From assembly GCA_000024525.1 (NCBI GenBank), contig CP001769.1:1474001-1538000 (forward strand): a DNA stretch of 64,000 nucleotides, read 5' to 3'. This stretch comes from Spirosoma linguale DSM 74 (GTDB lineage: Bacteria > Bacteroidota > Bacteroidia > Cytophagales > Spirosomataceae). The position numbers and the translations under genes are program-made. Each line of letters begins with the position of its first letter. Position 1 is the stretch's first letter. Below are positions 61,692 through 64,000 of this stretch, piece by piece. The notes under the pieces are model-generated. The model was given only the letters and a program-made list of their open reading frames with translations. It made no database searches and was not told the DNA's origin.

Positions 61692-62819
61692 ATGAAAAAG
61701 CTAATCATCTGCCTTAGCCTGTTGGCTACCGGACTGTCTCAGGCGCAGAACTTTCCGGCTCGCACCCCGACGCCCAACGATACCCTCGTTTCGGCAAGAA
61801 TTTTATCCGATAGCCGGTTGCGCTTTAGTATCTACGCGCCCAAAGCGACCGAGGTAACGGTGAACGGCGACTTTCTGGCCGGGCAGCCAGCCGCCAGCCT
61901 AACGAAACAGGCCAATGGCGTGTGGACAACCACCATTGGGCCATTGGCTCCCAATCTGTATACCTACGATTTTACGGTGGACGGCATCAAAACGTTCGAC
62001 CCGAAAAATCCGCAGTATAAAGAGAGCCTGAACGGTTTGTCGAATCTGGTTACTATACCAGGGAAAGAGACCGATTACCTGAGCGAAAAAAATGTACCTC
62101 ATGGGCGGGTCGAGATTGTCTGGTACCCGTCGGCTTCATTGGGTATCACCCGCCGAATGCACGTGTACACCCCACCGGGTTATGAAAAATCCACGGCCAA
62201 ACTACCCGTGTTGTACCTACTGCACGGCGGGGGCGATAACGATGCCAGCTGGATGACCGTGGGCCGGGCCAATTTCATTCTGGATAACCTGCTGGCTGAA
62301 GGGAAGATGAAACCGATGCTGGTGGTCATGCCTGCGGGCCATACACCCACCCCCGGCATACACATGGGGGCTGGCCCGGAGCAGGACCCGTTTTGCATTG
62401 ACTTTTTGGGAAGCGTGATGCCATTCATTGAGAAGCAATACCGCGTATCGACCCGGCGCGAAGACCGGGCTATTGCGGGCCTGTCAATGGGGGGCATTCA
62501 GGTATTGAACATTGCCCTCTGGCATCCGGAAAAATTCAATTATGTAATTCCTCTGAGTACCGGCTACTTCCCGCCAGTAATTAAAGAACTGGAAGAGAAG
62601 TACCAGGCTGTGTTGAAAAATCAGGAAATCAACCGGATCAACTTACTCTGGATTGCCATGGGCGGCCCAGCCGATATTGCCTATCAGAACAACAAGAACA
62701 TGATGGCACTCTTCGATAAGAACCAGATAAAATACCAGTATGTCGAAGTGCCCGGCGGACACTCGTTCCTGGCGTGGCGCAATAACCTGCATACGTTTGC
62801 CCCGTTACTGTTTCGCTAA
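61692..62819 (+). CDS. Secreted CE1-type esterase with an N-terminal E-set domain (third of three)
   Basis: A 375-aa exported esterase very similar to the product of 59482-60639, including the RTPTPNDTL opening, the E-set domain (LRFSIYAPKATEVTVNGDFL), VYTPPGYEKSTAKLPVLYLL, the nucleophile in IAGLSMGG and GGHSFLAW. I start at the ATG at 61692. At the position of the acid residue the text differs (AMGGPADIAY instead of IGKDDF), so the acid position may be shifted. The pair arose by duplication with the second esterase between. Confidence 0.87.
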   Translation: MKKLIICLSLLATGLSQAQNFPARTPTPNDTLVSARILSDSRLRFSIYAPKATEVTVNGDFLAGQPAASLTKQANGVWTTTIGPLAPNLYTYDFTVDGIKTFDPKNPQYKESLNGLSNLVTIPGKETDYLSEKNVPHGRVEIVWYPSASLGITRRMHVYTPPGYEKSTAKLPVLYLLHGGGDNDASWMTVGRANFILDNLLAEGKMKPMLVVMPAGHTPTPGIHMGAGPEQDPFCIDFLGSVMPFIEKQYRVSTRREDRAIAGLSMGGIQVLNIALWHPEKFNYVIPLSTGYFPPVIKELEEKYQAVLKNQEINRINLLWIAMGGPADIAYQNNKNMMALFDKNQIKYQYVEVPGGHSFLAWRNNLHTFAPLLFR

Positions 62820-62884
62820 CTACCTGCGATCAGGGGACTGCTCTTTAAAACCAGCTTTCGTATTTCCCGACTTGTACCCCCTTC

Positions 62885-64000
62885 ATGAAAAGACGCTCCT
62901 TCCTTAAAAATAGCTCCACGGCTGGGTTGATGGCCATTATCACGCCAACCGGCATTCTGGACATTCGTAAAAAACAGCCTGCACAGCCAGCGGCCGTTGC
63001 CGAATCATTTGCCGATGCGTTCCTTAATCCGCCAGCCTCGGCACGGGCGCAGTGCTGGTGGCACTGGATGAACGGCAACGTCACCGCCGACGGGATCACC
63101 CGCGATCTCGAAGCCATGAAGCAGATCGGGCTGGGTGGGTTCCAGAACTTCGACGCCGGCACGGGTATTCCCAAAGGTCCCGTGGTGTATCTGAGTCCCG
63201 AATGGCTGGCGCTGAAAGAGCATACCATTAAGGAAGCGGAACGGCTCGGGCTGGAGTTTACCATGCATAACTGCCCCGGCTGGTCGTCGAGTGGCGGGCC
63301 GTGGATTACGCCCGAACTCGCTATGCAGCAGGTGACCTGGAGCGAAACGGTTATAACGGGTGGACAGGCCGTAAGCATCCCACTGGCTCAACCGCTCACC
63401 AACCTGAATTATTACCGGGATGTGGCGGTCATCGCGTATCCGTCGCTCCCCGGCGAAGTGTCGCTCCCGACCGTTGTTCAGCAGATTAGCGCGAATGGGG
63501 GCGGGGTGGTTTCTGCCGATGAACTGGCTGGAAGCAAAGGTGTGTCGATAGTTGGGGATGCCGACGATAAACCTGTTACACTACTTATTGAATTCAAACA
63601 GCCCTACGAAGCGCATTCCCTTGCGTTTTTGAGCAAACCCCTGGGTAAACCCCGGCCATCGGGTGGTTTTGGGGGCGGTCCGCAACTAACGCTTGAGGTG
63701 TCGGACGATGGACAGCAGTTTCGTAAACTAACGTCGATTGGCACCGGCCGGTCGTCGGAACTGTCGCTGAGTCTGGCGGAGTTCCCGGCTGCGAAAGCAA
63801 AGTTTTTTCGGATCACATCGCCCGGCGCACGTCAGTTTGCCCAGCTTCGGTTTTCGGGAGCCGCGCGGCTGGCCGACTGGCGAAAGAAAGCCAACAGTGC
63901 CTTTGGCGTGATGGGCGTTACGCCCGACCAGGACGGCAGCAGCAAAGCCGCGATCAAGCTGGATTCACTTGTTGACCTGACCCGGTTCGTGAAAGACGGG
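62885..64000 (+). CDS. GH106-type alpha-L-rhamnosidase-like enzyme, 5' part (runs off the window)
   Basis: The frame is open for 372 codons to the last base of the window. It starts MKRRSFLKNSS, a twin-arginine (Tat) type export signal. The mature start has the GH106 pattern: AQCWWHWMNGNVTADGIT, LEAMKQIGLGGFQNFD and LEFTMHNCPGWSSSGGPW. A beta-sandwich-like insertion follows (PVTLLIEFKQPYEAHSLAFL). It begins 65 bases after the third esterase and probably continues the same operon. It is a second member of the family of 16816-19455. Confidence 0.85.
   Translation, partial: MKRRSFLKNSSTAGLMAIITPTGILDIRKKQPAQPAAVAESFADAFLNPPASARAQCWWHWMNGNVTADGITRDLEAMKQIGLGGFQNFDAGTGIPKGPVVYLSPEWLALKEHTIKEAERLGLEFTMHNCPGWSSSGGPWITPELAMQQVTWSETVITGGQAVSIPLAQPLTNLNYYRDVAVIAYPSLPGEVSLPTVVQQISANGGGVVSADELAGSKGVSIVGDADDKPVTLLIEFKQPYEAHSLAFLSKPLGKPRPSGGFGGGPQLTLEVSDDGQQFRKLTSIGTGRSSELSLSLAEFPAAKAKFFRITSPGARQFAQLRFSGAARLADWRKKANSAFGVMGVTPDQDGSSKAAIKLDSLVDLTRFVKDG

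Overview
The window is a 64 kb stretch of a Bacteroidota chromosome, most like the Cytophagales/Spirosoma group (lineage is inferred). The basis is the SusC/SusD pair with an ECF sigma/FecR system, a DUF4249/TonB-receptor cassette, a Nudix-type AraR, a BatA-type membrane protein, and many starts without a Shine-Dalgarno sequence, several of them TTG. No tRNA, rRNA, CRISPR array, transposase or prophage gene was seen. The only mobile-looking DNA is a set of short intergenic palindromic repeats.

Layout. 1-6.9 kb is housekeeping: the end of nusA, infB, a metallophosphoesterase and a BatA/VWA membrane protein, with two clear terminators. 7.1-15.9 kb is a trans-envelope regulated uptake locus: ECF sigma, FecR anti-sigma, SusC with an STN domain, SusD and an unassigned secreted protein. 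15.9-26.7 kb (minus strand) is a second surface-uptake set: a small secreted protein, a TonB receptor, a DUF4249 lipoprotein, an MG2/plug protein, a GH106 alpha-L-rhamnosidase-like enzyme and an SGNH esterase. 27.1-32.5 kb is mixed: a response regulator and kinase sharing a stop palindrome, a rhamnogalacturonan acetylesterase, a RidA/D-threonine-aldolase-like pair and a methyltransferase. 32.8-40.7 kb (minus) is a complete L-arabinose module: araR, araB, araA, a GH51 arabinofuranosidase, araD and a mutarotase. 40.9-50.1 kb is a galacturonate module: tagaturonate reductase, KDG kinase, KDPG aldolase, an ExuT-like transporter, fructose-1,6-bisphosphatase, two esterases and a divergent LacI regulator. 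50.2-64 kb holds a GH78 rhamnosidase, two sulfatases, a cell-wall amidase, a GH28 polygalacturonase, three tandem CE1-type esterases and the start of a second GH106 enzyme.

Together the genes describe plant cell-wall pectin use. Esterases remove acetyl or feruloyl groups. GH28, GH78, GH106 and GH51 release galacturonate, rhamnose and arabinose. AraBAD feeds arabinose into the pentose phosphate pathway. UxaB-KdgK-Eda convert galacturonate to pyruvate and glyceraldehyde-3-phosphate, and the co-encoded FBPase suits gluconeogenic growth on it. Uronate isomerase (uxaC), altronate dehydratase (uxaA) and rhamnose catabolism genes are not in the window.

The most notable non-coding signals are three. 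First, intergenic pairs of inverted palindromes, many with arms that are themselves hairpins (REPIN-like). Second, an inverted or CACAGAG-type repeat in every gap of the arabinose gene series. Third, a near-identical 24-bp LacI-type operator candidate at two places 10 kb apart, upstream of the uronate genes and of the polygalacturonase.
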